From RHKX01 sp963743875 (GTDB lineage Bacteria > Actinomycetota > Thermoleophilia > Solirubrobacterales > 70-9), in NCBI GenBank assembly GCA_963743875.1, contig CAVURM010000005.1, positions 124,001 through 188,000 of the forward strand: a stretch of 64,000 nucleotides of DNA, given 5' to 3'. The position numbers and the translations under genes are program-made. Numbering within the stretch: position 1 is the stretch's first letter; every line of letters starts with the position of its first letter. Below, one piece after another: positions 15,543 through 23,875 of the stretch. Under the pieces are notes generated by a model that was not told where the DNA came from, did no database searches, and worked only from the letters and a program-made list of their open reading frames with translations.

Positions 15543-16970
15543 CTAGCGAGGCGTGAGCCGGATCGGCAGGCCGCCCTGAGGCGAGAGCGTCGGCGCCTGG
15601 AGGATCTTCAACTCATGTCGGGCGGGCAACTCGAAGCGAAAACGACGGATCAACGCTGCCGCGATCGCGTGCACCTCGGTGTACCCGAACCGCTTGCCGA
15701 TACAGACCCGTGGGCCCATCCCGAACGGCACGTACGCACCACGCGGCCACCTGGCCCGCCGCTCCGGCTCGAAGCGGTCGGGGTCGAAGCGGTCGGGATT
15801 CTCGAACACCTCGGGCAGCCGATGGCTGACCCAGGAGCTGTAGAAGCAGGGCAGGCCGGCGGGGGCCGTCACGCCCTTGAACTCGAAGTCGCGGACCGAC
15901 TGGCGCGGCCCCATCCAGGCGGGGGGATAGAGCCGCAGGGTCTCGTCGACGGCCCGGGTCAGGAGCGGCAGCTTCCCGAACAGCTCCTCGGCATTCGGGT
16001 CGCGGTCCCCGCAGACGCTGCTCAGCTCGCCGGCCAGCCGGTCCGACCACTCCGGGCTGCCCGCGAGTTCGTAGATCAGGAAGCTGACGGTCGAGGTGGT
16101 CGTGTCGTGGCCGGCGAAGAGCAGGGTGAGGACGTGATCGAGCACCTGTCCATCGGTGAGCGTCCGGCCCTCGTCATCGGTGGAGGCGATCAGCGAGCCG
16201 AGCATGTCCTCGCCGTCCTCACCCCGGCCGCGACGGCGGGTGATCTCGGCGCCGACGAGGGATTCGAGGGCGGCGCGATCGCGCTGCAGCTTGGCCAGGG
16301 GCGTTCCCGGCCCGAACAGCAACTGCATCGGGAACTCGCGTGCGTGGAAGCTCAGCCCGCTCTCGAAACGTTCAGCGATCTCGCTCGCCCGTCCCGAATC
16401 CGGGTCGAACCCGAACAGGGCCCGCATCGCGATCCGCATCGCCAGGTCGCGCGTCCACGCATACAGGTCGGTCCTCGCGTCGACCGCCAGCCGCTCACAG
16501 GCCGCCGTCGATTCCTCCTGCATCACGCCTGCCGCCGAGACCACCCGGTCACGGTGGAAGGCGGGCATCAGGATCTCTCTGGAGGCGTCGTGATAGGCGC
16601 CGTCGGTGGTCAGCAGGCCGTCGCCGATCAGCGTCAGCAGATCGCCCATCCTGCCGTTGCGCCAGGCGAAGTTCTCACGGCCCGAGACGAGCATGAAGTG
16701 GTTGGCCTCGGGGCCGATCATCACCACGTAGTAGCCGAACATGATCCGGAACCCGAAAATCGGCCCATGCCGCTGGTAGCACTCAAGCAGCACGTTGAGG
16801 ACGTCGTGGCGGAACCTCCAGGTGTTGCTGAGGCTGAATCCGTTTTCACCCGGGGGAAACGAAGCCCGGCGCCTGACCGCGCGCTCGTTGCGAATATCGG
16901 TCCAGAGCGCGGTCGGCCCCGGGAAGGCCGGGCGGGGGCCAGGGTCGCCGACCCTCGCCGGCCCGCTCAT
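15543..16970 (-). CDS. Cytochrome P450
   Basis: A 475-residue protein with the P450 landmarks in order. FAGHDTTTSTVSF is the I-helix oxygen-binding motif, ETLRLYPP the K-helix ExxR, a PDRFDPDRF block precedes the heme loop, and FGMGPRVCIGKRFG carries the heme-ligating cysteine. There is no redox-partner domain, so it should need a separate ferredoxin and reductase. The overall pattern resembles CYP4/CYP102-like fatty-acid or sterol oxidases, but the substrate is not readable from sequence. Confidence 0.92.
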   Translation of the reverse strand: MSGPARVGDPGPRPAFPGPTALWTDIRNERAVRRRASFPPGENGFSLSNTWRFRHDVLNVLLECYQRHGPIFGFRIMFGYYVVMIGPEANHFMLVSGRENFAWRNGRMGDLLTLIGDGLLTTDGAYHDASREILMPAFHRDRVVSAAGVMQEESTAACERLAVDARTDLYAWTRDLAMRIAMRALFGFDPDSGRASEIAERFESGLSFHAREFPMQLLFGPGTPLAKLQRDRAALESLVGAEITRRRGRGEDGEDMLGSLIASTDDEGRTLTDGQVLDHVLTLLFAGHDTTTSTVSFLIYELAGSPEWSDRLAGELSSVCGDRDPNAEELFGKLPLLTRAVDETLRLYPPAWMGPRQSVRDFEFKGVTAPAGLPCFYSSWVSHRLPEVFENPDRFDPDRFEPERRARWPRGAYVPFGMGPRVCIGKRFGYTEVHAIAAALIRRFRFELPARHELKILQAPTLSPQGGLPIRLTPR

Positions 16971-17058
16971 CGACCGAACCCCCTCAACCCGTCCACGGGC
17001 GATTCATTCGATCACGACGGCCTTCGAGACCCCCTGACGGCGTCGGCCCCGGCACACC

Positions 17059-18186
17059 TCAGACCGGATAGCGCAGGATCGCCGCCGCCGGGCCGCCGCC
17101 GGGTACCTCGTCGCCCCTGACGGCGACGACCCGTCCGCCGGTGAGAAACGTCCGCCGGGCGATCTCGTCGATCACCCCGTAGTCGTCCTCGGCCTCGCCG
17201 TCCTCGTCCAGCGCGACCTCGCCGGTCTCCTCGTCGATCGAGCCCGCGAGTCCGGTTTCGATGTCGACGAACACCGTGTCGACGGCACCGAACGTTGCCG
17301 CTCTGGCGAGGTCACCGATCTCCGTGGCCCCTCGCCCCTGGGCGGAGCGGGCTTCGAAGACCTCGCGCAGTTCCGCCAGCTCCGCGGCATAGATTCCGTC
17401 GAGCACCTCGCGGGCCTCGGTGGCGAGGCCGGCGTCCGAGGCCGCCTCCGGGTTTCCACGCAGACCCTCGGAGGCGAGGTGGGGATAGGTGTTGACCGAC
17501 CGGTAGATCGCGTCCATCGGCTGGGTCGCCGCGAGGATCAGCGGCCGCAGCCTCCCGGTCAGCACCGAGCGCAGGGCCCCGTCGATCTTGCGGGCGTACT
17601 GGCGCATCCGGACCTTCTGTCCCTCCGAGCCCTGGAGCGCTCCGCGCGGACTGCGGTCGCCGATCGAAGTTTTGCCGGCGACGTCGGCGACGTCGGAGGG
17701 CATGTCCGGGACGGCGACCTCGTGCGGCGGGGAGGCGGCCGAGATCTCGAGCAGCTTCACCGAGCCCTGGGCGAGCGCCAGGACGAAGGCGGCCTGCGGG
17801 AAGGTGACGGCCCTGAAGAGCGGCTTGACGAAAAAGCGGTCGGCGACGCTCACGGATGCCTCGAGGTGGTTGGGAAGCCGGAAGGTCCTGATCACTTCCG
17901 GGGTTGCGAAGACGGCCAGGCTGTGTGACTGATGGAGCCAGAACCCATCGTCGTCGTGCAGGTCATCGAGAGCCTCGCGCAGATCCTCGAGCGCGCCTCG
18001 TTCCAGCTCGATTCCCGCGACCTCGTCCAGCGCCGTTGAGGCGGCATTCTTGAAAGCGATCCGCTCCGCCTCGGCGTCCTCGGTTCCTGGCGTCATCGGG
18101 AGATAGATCGATACGGATGCCGGATTCGTTGCGCGGAGCAGGGCCTCGATCTCGGAACGGGTGGGGACGTCGATATGAACTGCCAT
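17059..18186 (-). CDS. baeRF (bacterial eRF1-like) family protein
   Basis: A 375-residue protein. The N-terminal SVSIYLPMTPGTEDAEAERI, the central AAFVLALAQGSVKLLEI, and the C-terminal segments YGVIDEIARRTFLTGGRVVA and AAAILRYPV follow the three-domain plan of the bacterial/archaeal eRF1-like (baeRF) families. These are related to peptide-chain release factor eRF1 and to Pelota. Their roles are thought to lie in ribosome rescue or modification and are mostly untested. There is no GGQ motif, so peptidyl-tRNA hydrolysis in the eRF1 manner is not expected. It is divergently transcribed from the PLC-like gene. Confidence 0.75.
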   Translation of the reverse strand: MAVHIDVPTRSEIEALLRATNPASVSIYLPMTPGTEDAEAERIAFKNAASTALDEVAGIELERGALEDLREALDDLHDDDGFWLHQSHSLAVFATPEVIRTFRLPNHLEASVSVADRFFVKPLFRAVTFPQAAFVLALAQGSVKLLEISAASPPHEVAVPDMPSDVADVAGKTSIGDRSPRGALQGSEGQKVRMRQYARKIDGALRSVLTGRLRPLILAATQPMDAIYRSVNTYPHLASEGLRGNPEAASDAGLATEAREVLDGIYAAELAELREVFEARSAQGRGATEIGDLARAATFGAVDTVFVDIETGLAGSIDEETGEVALDEDGEAEDDYGVIDEIARRTFLTGGRVVAVRGDEVPGGGPAAAILRYPV

Positions 18187-18263
18187 CGGGCGGGGAAGCT
18201 AGTCGATCGGGCCTGCCGGCGCCCGGATCGCCGCTCACCTGGTCCGCGTGTAGGCTCAGTTTG

Positions 18264-20390
18264 ATGGCGCTCGGGCGAACTGGGAACGTCGCGTCGACCG
18301 CCCTCGCCGCCGCTGCCGCTCTGCTTCTTTGCGCCGCCGCCATCAGCGGCTATTTCGTGCACGCGATCCTCGACGAGGATCAATTCGCCGACCGCGCCGC
18401 CTCAGCGCTCCGCAGTGAGGCCGTCGGGGACGAGGTCGGGACCCGTGTTGCCGCCGGGCTCGTTCGTGCCCATCCCGATCTGGTCGGCGTCCAGCCGCTC
18501 CTGCAAGCAGCGTTCTCCGCCACGGTCCGGAGTGGTGCGTTTGCCGATCTGTTCGCGCTTTCCGTCCGCGATCTGCATCGCAGCCTCTTCGACCGTGACT
18601 CCGTCACGCTGACGCTGACCCTCTTCGACATCGGCGCGACCGCTCGCGGCGTGCTCGAGGTGGCGAACCCGCAGCTTGCGGCAGAGGTCGCGGCGCGAGA
18701 GGACGTTTCGGTGTTGACCCAATCCCTGCCTGCGCTCGCCGAGGCAGGGATTCCCGCCGCCGACGATCTGCGCGCGCTGCGATGGATCCTGCTCGTCCTT
18801 GCTGTCGCTTCGATGGCCGGATCGATTTGGCTGGCGCCGAATCGTCGCCGGGTTGTGCTCGTCTTCGGTGCCTCCGCCCTCCTGGCCGGCGTCGTCGGCT
18901 TCGTCCTGCTTCGCGGGATCGAGGTGCTTGTGGTCGAACGCCTGGCACCCGGCGGCGAACGCGATGCCGCCAAGGCCATCTGGGATGCATTCTTCCGCCA
19001 ACTCGGGATCGCCCTGCTGGCATTCTCGGCGGCCGGCACGGTCATTGCCGCCGCATCCTCGGCCACACTCCGGGATCCCGATTCCCCCGCGTCGCGTCGT
19101 CCCACGCTGGCCGGACTCGGTCGCCCTGAGCAACCCTGGCCGCGACTCGCTTGGGCGCTCGCGCTCATCCTGGCCGGCGGGCTGATCGTCTTCTCGGGGG
19201 ACACCTTCGTCGAGCTCCTCACGGTTCTGTTCGGGCTCTACATTGCATACGCGGGCGCCGTGGAGGTGTTCCGGGTGACGAACATGCGCGGCGCCGTGGG
19301 GGAGCCGGCGAGCGGAGGTAGGACATTGATAGCTGCGCTCGGCGTCGCTGCGCTGATCGTGCTCGGGGGCTTCGTCTTCCTGGAGGCGGGCGGTCTCGAT
19401 CCGGACCCGGCGCCTCTGAGGATCGAGGGTTGCAACGGATCGATCGAGCTGTGCGAGGCGTCGCTGACCGAGGTGGCGATCCCGATGACCCACAATTCGA
19501 TGTCGGCCGCCAACGACCCCGACTATCTCTTCGCTCAGCAGGATCGCGGGATCGGCGATCAGCTTCGCGACGGAATCAGGGGGCTGATGATCGACGCCTA
19601 CTACGGCCAGCCGACCGAGAGCGGCAAGATCCTGACCGACCTCAGCGGGCAGGGTGGCGGCGCGGCCAAGGGCGGGGCCGATCAGCTCAGCCCGGAGGCG
19701 CTGGCGGCGGCATTTCGCGTCCGCAAATCCATCCTCAGCTCGCCGCCGACCGGACCGCGGGGCGTCTACCTTTGTCACACCCTCTGCGAGGTCGGAGCCG
19801 TGCCAATCGAGGAGTCGTTCGGTGAGATTCGCGACTTCATGGCCGCCGACCCCGACGAGGTGCTGGTGATCATCGTCGAGGACTACGTCAGGCCCGAGTC
19901 GATCGCCGCCGCCGCCGATCAAACCGGGCTCGACCGGTTCATCTACCGTGGCTCGGTCGAGCCTCTGCCGACGCTGGCTGAAATGGTCGAGTCCGGTGGG
20001 CGGGTCCTGTTCCTCGCCGAAAACAACGGAGGAGACGGTCCTGACTGGTACCACAGCGCCTACGATCGTCTCGTCCAAGAGACGCCGTTTCTGTTTCGCC
20101 AACCGCGCCAGCTGATCGAGCCCGCCGAGCTTCCTGAGAGTTGCCGGCCGTTTCGCGGCGCCGCCGACGCTCCGCTGTTCCTACTCAACCACTGGATCGA
20201 CACGTCGCCGACCCCGCGGCCGTCGAACGCTGCGAGAGTCAACTCCGCCGACGTCCTGGGCCGGAGGATCGAGCGCTGCGAGTCCGATCGCGGCGCAATC
20301 GTCAACCCGGTCTCGGTTGACTTCTACCGCCAGGGTGACCTCTTCGAGGTCACCGATCGCCTCAACGGGATCCGAGTTCCCGCACCCTGA
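18264..20390 (+). CDS. Membrane-anchored PI-PLC-like phosphodiesterase
   Basis: A 708-residue protein. The N-terminal half has a signal-anchor helix (LAAAAALLLCAAAISGYFV) and several later hydrophobic segments. The C-terminal half, after about residue 385, has EVAIPMTHNSMSA (first catalytic-type His), a GIRGLMIDAYYG strand, VYLCHTLCEVG (second His) and DEVLVIIVEDYV, matching the PLC-X TIM-barrel fold. It would cleave a phospho-alcohol ester on the outer membrane face. The lipid substrate is unknown. The start at 18264 is preferred because upstream in-frame codons overlap the divergent baeRF gene. Confidence 0.8.
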   Translation: MALGRTGNVASTALAAAAALLLCAAAISGYFVHAILDEDQFADRAASALRSEAVGDEVGTRVAAGLVRAHPDLVGVQPLLQAAFSATVRSGAFADLFALSVRDLHRSLFDRDSVTLTLTLFDIGATARGVLEVANPQLAAEVAAREDVSVLTQSLPALAEAGIPAADDLRALRWILLVLAVASMAGSIWLAPNRRRVVLVFGASALLAGVVGFVLLRGIEVLVVERLAPGGERDAAKAIWDAFFRQLGIALLAFSAAGTVIAAASSATLRDPDSPASRRPTLAGLGRPEQPWPRLAWALALILAGGLIVFSGDTFVELLTVLFGLYIAYAGAVEVFRVTNMRGAVGEPASGGRTLIAALGVAALIVLGGFVFLEAGGLDPDPAPLRIEGCNGSIELCEASLTEVAIPMTHNSMSAANDPDYLFAQQDRGIGDQLRDGIRGLMIDAYYGQPTESGKILTDLSGQGGGAAKGGADQLSPEALAAAFRVRKSILSSPPTGPRGVYLCHTLCEVGAVPIEESFGEIRDFMAADPDEVLVIIVEDYVRPESIAAAADQTGLDRFIYRGSVEPLPTLAEMVESGGRVLFLAENNGGDGPDWYHSAYDRLVQETPFLFRQPRQLIEPAELPESCRPFRGAADAPLFLLNHWIDTSPTPRPSNAARVNSADVLGRRIERCESDRGAIVNPVSVDFYRQGDLFEVTDRLNGIRVPAP

Positions 20391-21669
20391 CGCCGTCTGC
20401 CTGGTCAGTGGGGTCCGGCGTTTCCACCGGCCCCATAACCCGAGCCCTGGCGATCGCCGTCAGGAACCGCCCGATGCCCTCGGCGACGCCTGCGGTCCGC
20501 TCCGAGGGCCACAGGTCGAAGGCGTGTTCGGCGGCGGGGAGCTCGATGTAGCGGACGGGGTTTCGGGAGACGGCGCGAAGCCGCTCGACGAAGTCGCGTG
20601 CGTCGGCGACCGGTACGAGCGTGTCGCGCTCGCCGTGGATGACCAGGAACGGGGGCGCCTCGGCGTGGACGCGAAAGCTCGGTGAGGCGGCCCGGAACGC
20701 TCCCGGGTCATCGGCGAAGCGTCGCTTGAGGACGACGGTCTCCAGCACCCACTCGCGCATCCCCTCGTAGTAGAAGCCGTTGGAGTTCGTCAGGTCGTAG
20801 ACCCCGTAGAAGGGAACGACGGCGGCGAGCGAGGTGTCGGATCCCTCGAATCCGGGCTGATACTCAGGCGCGTTCTCAGTCAGTCCGGCCAGGGCCGTCA
20901 GATGCCCGCCGGCTGAGCCGCCGGTGATGCAGATAATCTCCGGGTCGATCCCGAGCTCTCCCGCGTTCTCGCGAACCCAGGCGATCGCCCGCTTCACGTC
21001 GACTATCTGGTCTGGGAACGTGGCCCCGGGGCTGAGCCGGTAGTCGATGTTGAAGCCGACCCAGCCGGCCTGGGCGAGGTGATTGAGGAGTGGAATCCCC
21101 TGCTCGTAGCGGGAGCCGGCGAGCCAGCCCCCGCCGTGAACCTGGATCACCGCGGGGCGGGTGGCGCCACGGTCGGGGTCATCGACATCGGGGCGGTAGA
21201 CGTCGAGGCGGAGCCGCGCGCCGTCGATCTCGGCGAAGACGAGGCCGCGTTCGCGACGGACCCCGCGGGCGACGAACATGAGCGGCGGGATGACCAGGTG
21301 GCTGCGGGGGACGCGGGGCGCATCGGATGCGGCCGGCTCGAGATCCTCCAGTGCCGCGTCGATCCGGCCGAGGCTGCGGTGGGCGAGCCAGGCGTTGCGG
21401 AGCTCCCAGGCGACGGCCGCGCCGGACGCGACCCGCAGCAGCCGAGACATCCGTCCCGGGATCCGCAGGACCCGGAGCAGCCCGTAGGTGAAGATCCCCA
21501 CGACCGCCAGCTGGGGCGCTGATTCCCGCAGCACGGTCGCCGTCCACCAGCGCCCGACCCTGAACAGAAGCTTCGGCGGTGCGGGCGGCCTGATCTGCAC
21601 CAGCCGAGCCTGCTCCTTCAGGGTCGACCGGATGAAGCCCGGGGGGCGGGGGTGGGTGGGATCGGGCAC
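20362..21669 (-). CDS. Alpha/beta hydrolase (hormone-sensitive-lipase/esterase type)
   Basis: A 435-residue protein. IQVHGGGWLAGS is the HGGGW oxyanion motif. ICITGGSAGGHLTAL carries the nucleophile (G-x-S-A-G). HGERDTLVPVADARDF supplies the Asp and LPAAEHAFDLWP the His of the triad. Two hydrophobic stretches near residues 40-100 could anchor it to the membrane. It resembles the Rv-type LipC/LipN esterases of actinobacteria. Its 3' end overlaps the convergent PLC-like gene by 29 bases. Confidence 0.88.
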   Translation of the reverse strand: MPDPTHPRPPGFIRSTLKEQARLVQIRPPAPPKLLFRVGRWWTATVLRESAPQLAVVGIFTYGLLRVLRIPGRMSRLLRVASGAAVAWELRNAWLAHRSLGRIDAALEDLEPAASDAPRVPRSHLVIPPLMFVARGVRRERGLVFAEIDGARLRLDVYRPDVDDPDRGATRPAVIQVHGGGWLAGSRYEQGIPLLNHLAQAGWVGFNIDYRLSPGATFPDQIVDVKRAIAWVRENAGELGIDPEIICITGGSAGGHLTALAGLTENAPEYQPGFEGSDTSLAAVVPFYGVYDLTNSNGFYYEGMREWVLETVVLKRRFADDPGAFRAASPSFRVHAEAPPFLVIHGERDTLVPVADARDFVERLRAVSRNPVRYIELPAAEHAFDLWPSERTAGVAEGIGRFLTAIARARVMGPVETPDPTDQADGVRVRELGSR

Positions 21670-21774
21670 TCCGCAACAATCTCAGAGACGAGGCACTGCA
21701 AGCGCACAGCCGGTCCCTGCCGGGTCACCGAAACCATCGACGAGCGTGCCCCGCGGACCGCTCGGTGGTCGGGT

Positions 21775-22317
21775 TCAGTCCACCCGACGAAGCGTCTCGT
21801 CAAGGCGTGCGACGCGAGGGTCCTCTGATCCGGCCAGGGACACCAGTCGCGCGCGAACCGAGTCGACGTCGAGGGTCTCGGCGGCAATCATCGCCTCGAT
21901 GTCGGCCCAGTCCTGCGTGCGATCGAACATCGCCTTGAAGACAGCGAGTTCGACCGGGCCGAGCACCGGGATCTCGATCCCGTCGAACGGGACCATGCGG
22001 CGGTGCCTTGCGGCTTCGGAATGCAGTGGTACGTAGTCGAAGAACAGGTCGATCGGCGTCCCGTCCCACCAGAGGCGGACCTGGCCGTCGCGAATGATCG
22101 CAGCGACGTCATCTGCCGTGTGAGCGATCCCTTCGGGCAGCGCCACCAGGGCCTGCTCGCAGCGCTCGGCGGGGATGAAGACGTTGACGTCGATATCGCT
22201 CGTGCCCCGCGGGTCGAGCGTCCAGTAGGCGAGGGCAATGGCTCCTCCGAAGGCGTGCTCGAACCCAGCGGCGGTGAGCTCTCGGTGGATCGCGACGAGC
22301 TTCTCCGGCAGGGTCAC
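21775..22317 (-). CDS. Nucleotidyltransferase, partner of the XRE regulator
   Basis: A 180-residue protein. EHAFGGAIALAYWTL followed by PRGTSDIDVNVF is the minimal nucleotidyltransferase signature (GG...R-x-T-x-DxD). The next strand supplies the third carboxylate (TPIDLFFDYVPL). Such short enzymes paired with an HTH gene include toxins that add nucleotides to tRNA or other targets (AbiEii/MenT-like), but this one is not close enough to name. Its ATG overlaps the stop codon of the XRE gene by 4 bases (ATGA), the usual coupling of toxin-antitoxin pairs. Confidence 0.75.
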   Translation of the reverse strand: MTLPEKLVAIHRELTAAGFEHAFGGAIALAYWTLDPRGTSDIDVNVFIPAERCEQALVALPEGIAHTADDVAAIIRDGQVRLWWDGTPIDLFFDYVPLHSEAARHRRMVPFDGIEIPVLGPVELAVFKAMFDRTQDWADIEAMIAAETLDVDSVRARLVSLAGSEDPRVARLDETLRRVD

Positions 22318-22664
22318 GAGAGCTCCAGTTCGACGTCCGGGAGCCGGGGGTACCCGATCTCGGGGCGGTGAGCGGTCGGTAGTGCCGCAGCCAGAGCGAT
22401 CACGTCGACCAGGGTGGCCGCGACCCGCTCGTGCTCAGCGAGCCCGGGGGTTACGACCGCACGCCGCGCCGGTGATGTGGTCAGCCGGTACCCGGCGGCG
22501 GCGAGGATCCGGGCGAGAGTCGATGCGGCCGGCACCTTGTGACCACGCTCGTAGGCGGAGAGCGTGGCTTGTGAGGTGGCGCTGCGCGCCGCCAACTGCG
22601 TCTGCGTCAGTCCGGCGCTCAATCGAGCTCCACGGATCATCTGGCTTGTCGAGGCGATTGTCAC
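22314..22664 (-). CDS. XRE-family HTH regulator, putative antitoxin or autorepressor
   Basis: A protein of about 116 residues from the GTG at 22664, or 108 from the ATG at 22640. MIRGARLSAGLTQTQLAARS followed by TSQATLSAYERGHKVPAAST is a canonical XRE helix-turn-helix. The C-terminal half (RRAVVTPGLAEHERVAATLV...) is probably the partner-binding part. The GTG start is favoured because a TATAAT hexamer ends 7 bases before it, so the mRNA should begin at or next to the GTG (leaderless). It is coupled to the nucleotidyltransferase by an ATGA overlap. Confidence 0.78.
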   Translation of the reverse strand: MTIASTSQMIRGARLSAGLTQTQLAARSATSQATLSAYERGHKVPAASTLARILAAAGYRLTTSPARRAVVTPGLAEHERVAATLVDVIALAAALPTAHRPEIGYPRLPDVELELS

Positions 22665-22670
22665 CGCCCC

Positions 22671-22689
22671 ATTATATCCGGTTAGATAT
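22671..22689 (-). promoter_or_regulatory. Promoter -10 and operator candidate of the XRE-nucleotidyltransferase pair
   Basis: On the minus strand a perfect TATAAT (22671-22676) sits 7 bases from the GTG at 22664. It overlaps an inverted repeat ATATC...GATAT (22674-22689). A repressor bound there would block its own promoter. The -35 region is weak (TTGTAG). Function is inferred from position. Confidence 0.55.
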
Positions 22690-22692
22690 GTT

Positions 22693-23856
22693 CTACAACC
22701 CGTACGTCTTCGAGATGATCTCCCGCTGAATCTCGTTGGTGCCGCCGTAGATCGACATGACCAGGGTCGCGCGGACGTGGCGCTCCATGTCGTACTCGGA
22801 GGCGTAGCCATAGCCGCCCATCATCTGCATGCCTTCGAGCGAGACCTGCTTGGCGACCTCGGTGGCCTTCAGCTTCGCCATCGAGGCCTCGCGGGGGAGC
22901 ATCTGGTTGGGGTCGGCGTCGACCTTCGCGGCCACGTCGTAGACGAGCAGGCGGGTGCACTCGAGCTCGGTCGCGAGGTCGGCGATCCGGTGCTTGAGCG
23001 CCTGGAACGACCCGATCGGGCGGCCGAACTGCTCGCGCTCCTTGACGTAGTCGAGCAGGTCGTCGAAGGCCCGCTGGCCGATGCCCAGGGCCGTGGCAGC
23101 GAGGATCAGTCGCTCGACGTTGAGCCCGGCCATCAGCTGCATCCAGCCGTTGCCGGGCTCGCCGATCAACCGCTCTTCGCCGACGTAGCAATCGGTCAGG
23201 AAGACGTCATTGACCTCCTTGCCGCCCATCGTCTGGATGCTGCGGATCTCGATTCCCTCGGCGTCGGTGGGAACCGAGAACATCGAGAGCCCCTCGTGCT
23301 TGGAGCCGGAGCTGTCGGAGCGGGCGATGACGAGGATGTGGTCGGCTAGATGAGCGGCGCTGATCCAGGTCTTCTGCCCGTTCAGCAGGTAACCACCGTT
23401 GCTCCGCTCGGCCTTGCACTTGAGCGCTCCGACGTCGGAGCCGGCTCCCGGCTCGGACATCGCGATCGCCTCGACCCGCCCTCTGCAGATCCCGCTGAGG
23501 ATCTCCTGCTTCTGCTCCTCGCTGCCGAAGCGCTCGTAGGCGCCGGCGACGATCAGGCTGACGCCGTAACCGGCGATCGGGACCAGGCCGCGCATCGTCT
23601 CCTCGAGGAAGATGCAGGCGTCCACCATCCCCGCGCCCGCACCGCCGTACTGCTCGTCGACGGAGACGCCCAGCCAGCCGAGCTCGCCGAGCTTCTCGTA
23701 GATCTCCTGGTTGTGGAGCTCCTCGTAGTTGTTGGAGAGCTTCTCCCGCTGCTCGGCCGTCCCGCACTCACGCTGGGCGAAGTCGCGGATCGCGGTCTGG
23801 AAGTCGCGCTGCTCGTCGGTCAGCCCGCTCACGGGGCTCGCGGTGATCGTGCTCAT
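22693..23856 (-). CDS. Acyl-CoA dehydrogenase
   Basis: A 387-residue protein with the FAD-dependent acyl-CoA dehydrogenase layout. ISAIAMSEPGAGSD-like (VEAIAMSEPGAGSDV) and KTWISAAHLAD segments form the flavin-binding middle domain. The C-terminal MQMMGGYGYASEYDMERHVR and IYGGTNEIQREII carry the region of the catalytic Glu. It oxidises an acyl-CoA at the alpha-beta bond. The ATG at 23856 (MSTITASPVSGL) is used, although the frame continues upstream. It is the last gene of a tetR-thiolase-dehydrogenase operon, with a 19-base gap. Confidence 0.92.
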   Translation of the reverse strand: MSTITASPVSGLTDEQRDFQTAIRDFAQRECGTAEQREKLSNNYEELHNQEIYEKLGELGWLGVSVDEQYGGAGAGMVDACIFLEETMRGLVPIAGYGVSLIVAGAYERFGSEEQKQEILSGICRGRVEAIAMSEPGAGSDVGALKCKAERSNGGYLLNGQKTWISAAHLADHILVIARSDSSGSKHEGLSMFSVPTDAEGIEIRSIQTMGGKEVNDVFLTDCYVGEERLIGEPGNGWMQLMAGLNVERLILAATALGIGQRAFDDLLDYVKEREQFGRPIGSFQALKHRIADLATELECTRLLVYDVAAKVDADPNQMLPREASMAKLKATEVAKQVSLEGMQMMGGYGYASEYDMERHVRATLVMSIYGGTNEIQREIISKTYGL

Positions 23857-23875
23857 CTCTGTTTCGTCCTTCCGC

